DNA from: a bacterium
GTDB lineage: Bacteria > Zhuqueibacterota > Zhuqueibacteria > Zhuqueibacterales > Geothermadaptataceae
Direction: 5' to 3'
Assembly (NCBI GenBank): GCA_024275575.1
Contig: JAJRYV010000069.1
Span: 52,614-116,613, forward strand
Length of the DNA: 64,000 bases
Positions 55,654 through 64,000 of this stretch are shown piece by piece; positions within the stretch are counted from its first letter, which is position 1; each line of letters opens with the position of its first letter. Under the pieces are notes generated by a model. It worked only from the letters and a program-made list of their open reading frames with translations. It ran no database searches and was not told the DNA's origin. The position numbers and the translations under genes are program-made.

Positions 55654-56325
55654 TTAATGAAAAAGCGCCCGACCGATACGAATCATTGTCGAGCCTTCAG
55701 CAATGGCGATGGGATAGTCATCCGACATGCCCATGGATAAAATTTCCATTTTCACCTCCGCCAGGTTCAGCGCGGCGAGTTCATCAAATTGCGATTTCAG
55801 CAAGCGAAAACACGCTCGAATCCTGTCCGTATTCCCGGTCAATGCACCGATAGTCATCAATCCTCGAATTTTAACAGCGCTTAATTTTCGAATTACGGCA
55901 ACTGCTGCAAAAAGATCATCCGGATGAAAACCGAATTTGCTTTGCTCGCCGGAGGTGTTCACCTGCAGCAGAATGTCCATCGTTCTGCCGGATTTATTGC
56001 ATTCAGTATCGATTTTCTCTGCCAGGCGCACGCTGTCAACCGACTGGATGAGATCGAATAGTGCGACGGCTTTGCGAACTTTATTGGTTTGCAAATGCCC
56101 GATAAGATGCCAAGACACAGGCTGATCAATTAGTCGGATTTTTTCTGCTGCATCGTTAACCCGGCTTTCACCCAGAATTTCTAGGCCGGCGGAGACTGCC
56201 GTTGCCGCAATTTCGGCGGAAACGGTTTTACTGACGCCAACGATCTGCACATCATCAGGGTTGCGGCCGTATTTGGTACAGCAAGATTCAACATCTTTTT
56301 TTATTGCTAAAAATGATTGTTTCAT
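55654..56325 (-). CDS. yggS: YggS-family pyridoxal phosphate homeostasis protein
   Basis: A 223-residue PLP-binding protein with the fold of the alanine racemase N-terminal domain. The PLP lysine lies in IVGVSKTVSAE; HLIGHLQTNKVRK, LLQVNTSGEQSKFGFHPDD, RGLMTIG and ILSMGMSDDYPIAIAEGSTMIRIGRALF are all family motifs. It is thought to buffer free PLP and affect amino-acid metabolism. First gene of the yggS-yggT-divIVA run. Confidence 0.95.
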   Translation of the reverse strand: MKQSFLAIKKDVESCCTKYGRNPDDVQIVGVSKTVSAEIAATAVSAGLEILGESRVNDAAEKIRLIDQPVSWHLIGHLQTNKVRKAVALFDLIQSVDSVRLAEKIDTECNKSGRTMDILLQVNTSGEQSKFGFHPDDLFAAVAVIRKLSAVKIRGLMTIGALTGNTDRIRACFRLLKSQFDELAALNLAEVKMEILSMGMSDDYPIAIAEGSTMIRIGRALFH

Positions 56326-56489
56326 ATAAGTCTACATTCGTCAAAATAAAGAAAATATAACTGCCAGCCAGTCGAAAAGCAATAAAATATTTATGATTCA
56401 CGATGGTTCAACACGAGCAAATGCAGCCGGCAAAACCCCACAGTTCGGCAATTCCCTTAAACCGGGGCCACACGCCTTATCATAATAAT

Positions 56490-57818
56490 TTAAATATTAT
56501 TTCCCACCATCAAACGGAAGCCGGCGGCCTCGCGCAAAAATTGCCCAACAACGAAATGAGAGCCGCAGATAACAATAACAGCGTCCGGTTGGCTCAGTTC
56601 CAGCGCCCGGGAAAATGCTGTTGCCAAATCCACGGCCACCTGCCCTGCCAAATCATTTGCTGCGATTGCATTTAGCAAATCTGCCGCCGTAAGGGCACGA
56701 TCAGATTTCGGAGTTACACAAAAAATATATGGATGAAGTGCTTTTAATTCCTGCACGACAGGCTGCACATTTTTATCCGCAAGCAGGCCGATGATAAAAA
56801 TGTAGTTCCGATCGCCAAAAACCTGTCTGAGAGTGGTATTTAAAAAATGCATACTTTCACAGTTATGCGCTACATCGAGCACGACATGAGGTGATTTGTG
56901 CCAGAACTGAAATCGTCCGCGCAGTTGTACTTTCTCTATGCCTTGTTCCACCGCATGTTGTGAACATGGAAATTTTTCCTGCAAGACATCGATCGCCGCT
57001 AGCGCGGTTTTTATATTTTTAATTTGCTGGGTACCGGTCAGTCTGGTCTGTAGAGAATATTTTCGATTCCCCTGTTGCCGGCACAAATGCATGCCGTCGG
57101 AATCGATTTCTTCCAACTCCAGAACAACAGCATCTTGACTTTCATAAAATGGCGCCCCCAATTCTTTGCATCTGCCTCGAATAACTTCTACAGCCTGCAC
57201 GGGCAAATCACCGATGATGCACGGTGCGCCGGATTTAACGATCCCTGCTTTCTCCGCAGCGATTTTTGCAACGGAATCACCGAGATAATTCGTGTGTTCC
57301 AGGGAGATTGAAGTGATAATTGTGCACGCCGGTGCAACGATATTTGTCGCATCAAAACGCCCGCCGAGTCCAACTTCGAGAAACGCCATATCGATTTTCT
57401 TTTCGTAAAAAATTAAAAATGCCAGCAGCGTCAAGGCCTCAAAATATGTTGCTTTATGTGCAATGAGCACAGGTTTAATTTCTGATAAAAATTGTTCAAA
57501 TTCACTTTCCGGAATTATTTGCCCGCTGATACGGATTCTTTCGGTTGGGTCCAGCAGATGGGGCGAGGTATATAAACCGGTGCTGCAACCCTGCTGCCGG
57601 TAAATCCGCTCCAAAATGCCGGCGACCGATCCCTTGCCGTTGCTGCCGGCGATATGAATCACCGGGTAGTGCAATTGCGGGTCACCGAGCTCATGCGCCA
57701 TTCTCGTGATGCGCTGCAAACCCAGTTTCCAGCCGAACATGCCGAGGGAGTCAAGAAAATTGGTGGTTTCTGCAGTGAACAAACGGAACTCCGGAACAAA
57801 TTTAGTGGAACTATGCAA
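56490..57818 (-). CDS. folC: Folylpolyglutamate/dihydrofolate synthase
   Basis: A 442-residue Mur-ligase-type enzyme that adds glutamates to folates. The ATP-binding loop IHIAGSNGKGSVAG, the YTSPHLLDPTERIRI motif, EVGLGGRFDATNIV and LDVAHNCESM are intact. TTG start at 57818 with AGGAAAG five bases upstream. It begins the long minus-strand housekeeping block. The region 57819-58238 upstream (420 bases) holds no gene. It has two copies of AAGTTGCATATTA (57842-57854, 58170-58182), which may be chance or binding sites. Confidence 0.95.
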   Translation of the reverse strand: MHSSTKFVPEFRLFTAETTNFLDSLGMFGWKLGLQRITRMAHELGDPQLHYPVIHIAGSNGKGSVAGILERIYRQQGCSTGLYTSPHLLDPTERIRISGQIIPESEFEQFLSEIKPVLIAHKATYFEALTLLAFLIFYEKKIDMAFLEVGLGGRFDATNIVAPACTIITSISLEHTNYLGDSVAKIAAEKAGIVKSGAPCIIGDLPVQAVEVIRGRCKELGAPFYESQDAVVLELEEIDSDGMHLCRQQGNRKYSLQTRLTGTQQIKNIKTALAAIDVLQEKFPCSQHAVEQGIEKVQLRGRFQFWHKSPHVVLDVAHNCESMHFLNTTLRQVFGDRNYIFIIGLLADKNVQPVVQELKALHPYIFCVTPKSDRALTAADLLNAIAANDLAGQVAVDLATAFSRALELSQPDAVIVICGSHFVVGQFLREAAGFRLMVGNNI

Positions 57819-58238
57819 CTTCTTTCCTAATAGAATGAAACAAGTTGCATATTAAACAAATTCAAACACATATAAAAATGAAAGTTCCTAAAAAAAATAT
57901 GTTTTTACTGCTTCTTTTGCCGGTAATTTTTATATTATTTCTACAGGCTTTTTTACAGAAAAAAATGCACCACACCCGGATTTGAAATATTGTTTCTGTC
58001 GATCTGCCCTTTGCACCTTATTTTGAGGTCAAATTAATTATCCATTACCGGCTTCACCATATAAAACTGATTCATAAGTTATACCGGTTATGTCAGATTT
58101 TACAACCTGAAAATTTCTTCCGGCTTCTGAACTGCCAAACGGGATGTCTTTTATTGTTTACTGGCATATAAGTTGCATATTATTCATACCTTACACTGCA
58201 AAGCAATCTTTTTTAAAAAAATGATCAGGGCTTAAAAA

Positions 58239-60695
58239 TTGTTCAAAAGATATTTCGTCATCATCGTCACATTCGTAACCGGCTTGCTTTTAAGCTGTCA
58301 CTTTTCCGGGCTGATAGCAGGTTCAACGGGATTATTCTCCGGCAGGCTGTACAACGTTGCCGATAATCAACCCCTACCCGGCGCCACCATTCACATCGAA
58401 AATACCGATCTCAGCGGGGAATCTGACAAACACGGCAACTTCACCATCGTCGGCATTCCGCCTGGTGTGTATGATGCGCAGATTCAGTTGCTTGGTTATG
58501 CAACGATCAAATGCCGCGGTCTGATTATCAAGGCGGATATCAATATCAAAATCGATTTCGGCATGCAATTACAATATACGACACACAATAAAATCATCGA
58601 GGTGCAGGCACAACAACTCGTCTACCGCGGCACTGTTTCGACCACCCATTATATCACCAATAAAGAACTCTACCAGTCTTTTCCTGCGGATAATATTTTC
58701 GACAGTTTTAAATACCTGCCGGGTGTTTTTCAGGGACATTTCCGCGGTGGCGGTCGTCGCGACGTCGTTTATCTGCTGGATGGCCTGCCGATAATCAGCG
58801 GCTATTCACGCGAGATCGCCTTCAACATCCCGATTTCGGCCATTGAAGATGTCGTCATCAATCCGGGGGGCGCCAGCGCGGAGTATGCCAACAGCACGGC
58901 CGGTGTCGTCAATATCATCCGCAAACGCGGACGCAACCAGTTTAGCGCCAGCGCTCGTTCGTACACCGATTACATCGGCAATTCCAGAGGCTATCGCGAT
59001 GATTTTCGCCGTATCGAGGCCAGTTTCGGCGGGCCGATGGCGATTAATTTCGGTGGGCCGGAAATCGAGATGAATTATTATTTAGGATTCGATTTTCTTG
59101 CGACCGATACGCCGCAACAAAACGAAATTACCAAAGTTTTTAATAGTGGTTCGGTTTTCAACAATGTCAATATCAGCGCGCTCTATGATTTTACCCTGTC
59201 GAAAAACAATAAACTCACCTTTCAGGGCGCCCTGTCGCGCTGGCAAAATCATGCGCTAAGCGACATGTATTCGATGAGTTCACAGGCATTGTCGACACAG
59301 AATAATCACCACTTGCGCGGCTCGATAAACTATGCCTACAATCCCAGTCGCAGCCTGATCTTTCATGTCAGTTTCAGCGCCCAAAGGTTGCATGATACTA
59401 TTCTCGATGAAAGCCTGCAGGTTCCGCTGGAAACACAGCAAATCACTTCGATTGCGCAGCAGAATTCAGTTTTATGGGATCTTGATGTCAGTGAAATCAG
59501 CTATCGCTTGCAGGCGGGTTTTTCGAAGCAATTCAATAAATATGTCAACCTGAAATCCGGTTTTTCAGCTGATTTTTACGATCTGGATTTTCACTCAAAC
59601 CGTACTTTTTATTATCAGGACAGCGACACAATCGATCAACGCATCCCGATGCAGAGCCAATACAATCGTTCACCCAATCTTTTTGGTATTTATTTTGAAA
59701 CGGGATTTGATTCACGCCATCTGATTGCAAAGTTGGGCGCCAGAATCGATAATTTTAATCCCAATTCAGCGGTGATCATCCAAAACCGGGGAGAGCTTGG
59801 CACCCTGAGCCAACTCTCTTTTAACCGTTATGTTTTTTCCCCGCGAATCTATATCGGCATCCCGTTTAATGCTAAAAACCAGCTTTTTTTAAACATTGGT
59901 GAATATGCCCAACTCCCTGAATTTTCATATCTTTATCATGGGATTGGCGCCTCCCGCGAGGCTACCGCTGCCAGCTATCCACTCTTTGGCAATCCAGATT
60001 TGACATTACCCACATCGGTTGCTATGGAGGTGGTTTTCCAGAAAAAAGTAGCCCGCAATTTTAGCGCTTCGCTCTCACTTTTTTCGCGTGAATCACACAA
60101 CGGCATGACGACGGGTTTTAATCCGGCATTCGATAATAACGAGACCACGGTACGCTACATGGATACGGCGGAAAGTTCAGCCCGTGGTTTCGAAATTGCC
60201 ATTGCCGATATGCTCACAGCAAATCTGAATGTGCAGGCGCAATTCACCCATCAAAAAATTAAAAGCGAAAATAATTTCACCGAAGAAAAATATTATCGTT
60301 TTCTCAAAACAGGGGCATTTCCACAGGCGACAAAGTTGAAAAACAACTGGAGTCAGGAAAACATCTTCATCGTCAGCGGCACCTATAATTTGCACGATAA
60401 ACTGCATATACGATTTTTAACCCGCGTAGAAAGTCCGCGAGAGTGGGTGCTTGAGGGCAATACTTTTGGCGTGAAAAAAGGCGATTTGAAGTGGCGGAAC
60501 TTTTCGGATGTCAAAGCCAGCTTCAATCTGTGGACTGGAAAGTACCAGATCGGCCCCTATATTGAAATTCGCAATCTTTTTAATACCAGATATACTGAAT
60601 TATCTGAACAACCGCTGCTTTTCGGCCCGCCGCTGCTTTATGCATTCCAGGATCAATATGGCCGGCGAATTCGTCTCGGAGTACAAATTTTTTAA
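58239..60695 (+). CDS. TonB-dependent receptor with carboxypeptidase-regulatory N-terminal domain
   Basis: An 818-residue outer-membrane receptor. After a signal segment (1-30) there is a CarboxypepD_reg-like domain (about 32-112, SGRLYNVADNQPLPGATIHI, GNFTIVGIPPGVYDAQIQLLGY), then a plug (about 130-235: HFRGGGRRDVVYLLDGLPI, AIEDVVINPGGASAEYANST), then a 22-strand barrel ending RIRLGVQIF. TTG start with AGGG eight bases upstream. No TonB box can be named. The substrate is unknown. It converges with the lipoprotein gene at 60727. Confidence 0.9.
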   Translation: MFKRYFVIIVTFVTGLLLSCHFSGLIAGSTGLFSGRLYNVADNQPLPGATIHIENTDLSGESDKHGNFTIVGIPPGVYDAQIQLLGYATIKCRGLIIKADINIKIDFGMQLQYTTHNKIIEVQAQQLVYRGTVSTTHYITNKELYQSFPADNIFDSFKYLPGVFQGHFRGGGRRDVVYLLDGLPIISGYSREIAFNIPISAIEDVVINPGGASAEYANSTAGVVNIIRKRGRNQFSASARSYTDYIGNSRGYRDDFRRIEASFGGPMAINFGGPEIEMNYYLGFDFLATDTPQQNEITKVFNSGSVFNNVNISALYDFTLSKNNKLTFQGALSRWQNHALSDMYSMSSQALSTQNNHHLRGSINYAYNPSRSLIFHVSFSAQRLHDTILDESLQVPLETQQITSIAQQNSVLWDLDVSEISYRLQAGFSKQFNKYVNLKSGFSADFYDLDFHSNRTFYYQDSDTIDQRIPMQSQYNRSPNLFGIYFETGFDSRHLIAKLGARIDNFNPNSAVIIQNRGELGTLSQLSFNRYVFSPRIYIGIPFNAKNQLFLNIGEYAQLPEFSYLYHGIGASREATAASYPLFGNPDLTLPTSVAMEVVFQKKVARNFSASLSLFSRESHNGMTTGFNPAFDNNETTVRYMDTAESSARGFEIAIADMLTANLNVQAQFTHQKIKSENNFTEEKYYRFLKTGAFPQATKLKNNWSQENIFIVSGTYNLHDKLHIRFLTRVESPREWVLEGNTFGVKKGDLKWRNFSDVKASFNLWTGKYQIGPYIEIRNLFNTRYTELSEQPLLFGPPLLYAFQDQYGRRIRLGVQIF

Positions 60696-60726
60696 AACCG
60701 CAAATCAATCCCGCCACTTTTCGCCT

Positions 60727-61602
60727 TCAATCGTCACTTTTTTGTGTATTCAAAATACTGTTGGTTCTGTCGAAGGGCAGTTGCCAGTAATTTTCCAGCG
60801 AGGTGAGCGCCCCGCCGCCGGGGTTGAGATAAAACCTGTTGGGAATGACCTGATGCCGCAACAGCAAATAAGGGATGAGTTCGTAACGTGCAGTTTTATT
60901 CTCAAAAAATCCCGCGCCGAGCAAATAAATTCGCCTCTGCGATTCACCTGCCTGCAACGTTTTTGTATCCGGACCGGAAATTACCCCGATAAGTGTTGTC
61001 TGCACCGCGCGATGTTCGCCGGTTTCCTGATTGGCAATAATGATCGGCCCGATGGTTCCATCAACCACACCCGGGAAATAAACGGAGACCGTATCCTGAA
61101 CTGCCGTCAGTGTCACCGTTATTTTAATCTGCGGATCGGCTCCGAAAACCAAGAGTTGCGGCAGCAATTCGATATCGATATCCAGCAGCTTTCGCAAAAT
61201 GATATTGCTTTTCAATTTGCCTTTTTTATCGATGGGGCCGCTGTTATAAATGAAGCGGCCGCTTTGCAGCGCCACTGCCTGCTTACTCATGGCATAATTA
61301 CCGACATAAAAGTACATGCTCAGCGTGCCGGTATAACCACCGCTGCCTCCTTGCGAAAGCACCGGAGGAATTTTCAACGTAAAGTTACCGTTTTCATCTG
61401 CGTAGGTCGAGACATTTAACCCATCGAGCCAAATGAGTGCATTTTTCGCCACAGTATTCGTATCGAGCATGACTTTGCCGCTGATCGTATCGGTATCACC
61501 GGAAATAGTATTTTCGCCCAATGGCGATTTTGTGCACGATATCACTGCCAGGATAACAGCACAAGCGACAAGACCGGTGAGTAAAATATATAAGCGATTC
61601 AT
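60727..61602 (-). CDS. Lipoprotein with carboxypeptidase-regulatory-like domain
   Basis: A 291-residue lipoprotein. I chose ATG at 61602 (GATGAG upstream); it gives a signal peptide ending LAVIS with the lipid cysteine at residue 23. Residues about 40-110 form a beta-sandwich (TISGKVMLDTNTVAKNALIW, STYADENGNFTLKIPP). The remainder is unassigned. It begins 36 bases after the TonB-dependent receptor gene (61639-63858) on the same strand and may be its surface partner, in the manner of SusD-like pairs, although it has no SusD similarity. Confidence 0.7.
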   Translation of the reverse strand: MNRLYILLTGLVACAVILAVISCTKSPLGENTISGDTDTISGKVMLDTNTVAKNALIWLDGLNVSTYADENGNFTLKIPPVLSQGGSGGYTGTLSMYFYVGNYAMSKQAVALQSGRFIYNSGPIDKKGKLKSNIILRKLLDIDIELLPQLLVFGADPQIKITVTLTAVQDTVSVYFPGVVDGTIGPIIIANQETGEHRAVQTTLIGVISGPDTKTLQAGESQRRIYLLGAGFFENKTARYELIPYLLLRHQVIPNRFYLNPGGGALTSLENYWQLPFDRTNSILNTQKSDD

Positions 61603-61638
61603 AGTTTTCTCATCTTTTATTGATTGTCTCAATACGTG

Positions 61639-63858
61639 CTAATATTGCGTGCCGAAAGTAAAATAATATCGTTTATCACGAATTGCGATTCCCTGTAAAA
61701 GCGTATCATCATTCAATAAATTCCGACCGCTGATATTGAAGAAGAACTTCAGTTTTTTAATCGCAAATATTTTGCTCAGGTGGACGTCAAAATTTTTGAA
61801 TGACGGCAATTCGACTTTGGTAAAAATGTCACGGCTGGAGCTGTTTTGATTTCCAGCCAGCCAGGCCACCTGCTCATTTTCTTTAAACCAATAGAATTGC
61901 AGAGAATAACCGTCATGGTCGATGGTGAAATTAATAGTTTGCTTAAAATCAGATTTGAAAGGGAAACTCGATTTCTCAGAGATAAAATATTTCGACAGGC
62001 CGTATTCTGCAGAGAGTTTTTTACCGAAAAGAAAAACCGTTGCTGCGCCTTCAAGCCCTTTAATGCTCGCTGTTTTGACGTTATCATAGACCGGCACGCG
62101 GGAAAACGGCGGCGTCAATGTGCGGAACTTGTTGTCATAATAATTTTGAAAATAGGAGAAATTTACTTGCCAGCCCGAAACATTGGAATTATTGCCAAGA
62201 TCACGCGTCACGGTTGTTGACATTTCCAGGCTGCGATTTTTTTCCGGCTGCAAGCTGGGAGCTGTGGCCTGTCGTGAGAATGCATTCGGCGTACTTATCT
62301 GCTGAATCAATGAAGGGAATTTGACATTGGCGCCAAAGCTGATGTAACTATCGACGACGAATTCATCATCGTAACCATAGAGATTCATAGCAAATTTCAA
62401 AGTGGCTTCCTGCCATTGATTGTTGCCGTTAGTCTGCCCGGAACCGTCATTTGTAGTTTCTGGTATCAACTCCGGCGTATCACCGTTGCGCTCATCATCA
62501 ATCATATCATAACGTAGGCTCAGGTTCAAACGCACATTTTTAAAAAACTCCGAGCCGGGATCGTCATCGCTTTTGGCGATAGCGATTATCCCCTGCTGCA
62601 AACGGTTGAATTGATAAAAATCAGCATCTTTCCGATAATCCAGGCTGGAATGTTGCAGTTGATAGCCCAACAAAAAATCGAGGGATTTAACATGCTGACT
62701 CTTTTGCAGATTTAAATAATACGACCGGTCGAAAAAATCGCGTGCAAATTCATCGAGAGCGACCTGTAATTTCTGATCTTCCTGCAGCTCCTTGTAAGAA
62801 GCTGAAAGATCGAGCCCGCGCATAAATCCCAAATCACCATTAAAATGCAGTGAGCCGAGGGTATTTATACTTTCAACGTTTTCTTCAAATGTACCTGTGC
62901 GAGCATACTTGAGATCAGTTCTGACGAACATAACATTGAGCTGTTTATCCGGCAAAAAAGAATAATTCAAATTAGCGGTTTGATGTGTAGCGAGATTATC
63001 GAGCACGCCGTCATTCAACTTACGTTCCAGACCGCCACGTTTAATGCTATAATAGGATGATAACTTGCCTAATTTCTCATGCAGGTGCAAGCCCCAGTTA
63101 GCCGCCCGATAGGTCCCTAGTTGTTGTTGGAAGCGAATATTATAATCAAAATCGACTTTCGGAATAATATTGACGACACCAGAAAATGCCTCGGGGCCGT
63201 AGAGTGCTGTATTGCTCCCTTTAATCACCTCAATTTTTTCTACGTCACGCAGGTCGATGAGCGCCATGTCAAAAATGTTATCGAGGGAACTGTTGAGTTT
63301 AATGCCGTTATACAAAACCACAACTTCATCTGAATTGCCGCCGCGGATCGCCACCGTCTTGCGGCCGCTGATATCTTCATTCACCTGAATGCTATGGTCT
63401 GTTTTGAGCAAATCTCCGGCATCGATATAACCACGGATTTCAAAAGATTTGGCGTCGATCACCTGAATCGTTTGCGGGATATCAAGTTTTATACGATCGG
63501 TTTCAGATATTCCTTCAATTTCAACACCCTGCAAAGGAATCACTCGCGGGCTCAGATAAACAACTTTCATCTTGCGCAGCTTTACAGCCGGAACCTTTAG
63601 CGGGTGGTAGCCAATGTGTCGAAAAACAACATCTTTTTCCATATGCTGCAAACCCAACTCGAGACGAAAATGCCCGTTTTTATTGGTGGTTGTCCCTTTG
63701 TTCTCACCTTCTATAAAGACGTTAACCGCCGCAATTTCCTGATGGGTGTTCACGTTTTTCACATGTGCGATGACTAAGTAATTTTGTGGAAGAATCGTTT
63801 GGGGAAGCAGTATGGGCAAGCACAGCGCAATGAGGTAATAATTTTTAAATTTTAACAT
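61639..63858 (-). CDS. TonB-dependent receptor
   Basis: A 739-residue outer-membrane receptor from the ATG at 63858 (GGGAG nine bases upstream; a TTG at 63867 is also in frame). Signal peptide to LPQ; CarboxypepD_reg-like domain (about 28-105, INTHQEIAAVNVFIEGENKG type); plug (about 115-225: AIRGGNSDEVVVLYNGIKL, DVEKIEVIKGSNTALYGPEAFSGVVNII); barrel to the end (YYFTFGTQY). Substrate unknown. It lies in the same direction as, and 36 bases before, the lipoprotein gene, so the pair is likely co-expressed. Confidence 0.92.
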   Translation of the reverse strand: MLKFKNYYLIALCLPILLPQTILPQNYLVIAHVKNVNTHQEIAAVNVFIEGENKGTTTNKNGHFRLELGLQHMEKDVVFRHIGYHPLKVPAVKLRKMKVVYLSPRVIPLQGVEIEGISETDRIKLDIPQTIQVIDAKSFEIRGYIDAGDLLKTDHSIQVNEDISGRKTVAIRGGNSDEVVVLYNGIKLNSSLDNIFDMALIDLRDVEKIEVIKGSNTALYGPEAFSGVVNIIPKVDFDYNIRFQQQLGTYRAANWGLHLHEKLGKLSSYYSIKRGGLERKLNDGVLDNLATHQTANLNYSFLPDKQLNVMFVRTDLKYARTGTFEENVESINTLGSLHFNGDLGFMRGLDLSASYKELQEDQKLQVALDEFARDFFDRSYYLNLQKSQHVKSLDFLLGYQLQHSSLDYRKDADFYQFNRLQQGIIAIAKSDDDPGSEFFKNVRLNLSLRYDMIDDERNGDTPELIPETTNDGSGQTNGNNQWQEATLKFAMNLYGYDDEFVVDSYISFGANVKFPSLIQQISTPNAFSRQATAPSLQPEKNRSLEMSTTVTRDLGNNSNVSGWQVNFSYFQNYYDNKFRTLTPPFSRVPVYDNVKTASIKGLEGAATVFLFGKKLSAEYGLSKYFISEKSSFPFKSDFKQTINFTIDHDGYSLQFYWFKENEQVAWLAGNQNSSSRDIFTKVELPSFKNFDVHLSKIFAIKKLKFFFNISGRNLLNDDTLLQGIAIRDKRYYFTFGTQY

Positions 63859-63896
63859 TAAAAACAACTCCCATCAAAATCCGTCCCCTGTTCAAA

Positions 63897-64000
63897 TCAA
63901 TAACCCATGATTTGTCTGCCCGGCAAAGTATTCAATTGAGGGCCGTGAATTATCCATTGCAAAGCACCTAAACCCACCGCCGCCGGCGTCTGGTTATGGC
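63897..64000 (-). CDS. Possible 3' end of a gene that enters from the right edge
   Basis: On the minus strand one frame is open from the window edge to a TGA at 63899-63897. It gives 33 residues, ending LPGRQIMGY, that I cannot assign. The other two minus frames stop at once. The stop lies 38 bases before the TonB-receptor start, so it could be the previous gene of that unit. Only the full sequence could confirm it. Confidence 0.25.
   Translation of the reverse strand, partial: HNQTPAAVGLGALQWIIHGPQLNTLPGRQIMGY

Noticed and set aside
1..64000. CRISPR array, tRNA, rRNA or prophage
   Set aside because: No regular direct repeats with spacers, no tRNA-like cloverleaf ending in CCA and no rRNA or phage-type genes were seen in the intergenic regions.

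Overview
The window looks like a chromosomal piece of a Gram-negative bacterium of the FCB superphylum, most like the KSB1/Calditrichota group. This is inferred from gene content, without any search. The signs are: large secreted proteins ending in a FlgD-like, type IX-style C-terminal sorting domain (three copies); TonB-dependent receptors with carboxypeptidase-regulatory N-termini; Omp85 barrels; bacillithiol genes; an adenosylcobalamin-dependent ribonucleotide reductase; and an IleRS whose HIGH motif reads GIHH. Clear Shine-Dalgarno sequences occur, often before TTG or GTG starts. I found no tRNA, rRNA, CRISPR array, intact insertion sequence or prophage.

Layout. 1-6499 (+): the end of a Pel exopolysaccharide locus, with the C-terminal barrel of a PelB-like protein followed by PelD-, PelE-, PelF- and PelG-like genes. 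6520-12151 (-): a two-gene unit encoding a CsgG/LpoB-like envelope protein and a 1145-residue secreted protein. 12947-21924 (+): a flippase-like membrane protein, then a tightly packed set (AIG2-like protein, lipoprotein, two Omp85 proteins, rsmE), then a secreted CotH-kinase protein. 22182-25324 (-): bshC, bshB1 and an amidase. 26076-29693 (+): nrdJ, behind two NrdR boxes and broken by one in-frame TAA. 29765-30616 (+): a YprB-like exonuclease, followed by a tiny transposon-accessory remnant. 30804-35609 (-): a 1601-residue secreted GH13 enzyme with PKD repeats. 36159-37467: a cytidylate-kinase-like protein and a roadblock protein. 38134-45432 (+): a pseudokinase-PEGA membrane protein and a SWIM/SNF2 helicase. 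45470-48274: an oxidoreductase, a small membrane protein, and an ECF sigma factor with its probable anti-sigma partner. 48271-57818 (-): nine housekeeping genes (folC, yggS, yggT, divIVA, PNP, ileS, dksA-like, lspA, rluD). 58239-63858: two TonB-dependent receptors and a lipoprotein. A possible gene end lies at the right edge.

How it works together. Much of the window serves the cell envelope: Pel secretion, outer-membrane barrels, lipoproteins, receptors and secreted sorting-domain proteins. The most notable points are the single stop codon that splits an otherwise complete NrdJ and the paired NrdR operators in front of it. Next are the 1292-residue pseudokinase-PEGA protein and a Pel inner-membrane module whose PelD seems to have lost the arginine of its c-di-GMP site. 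There are also short intergenic repeats, each followed by a hairpin.
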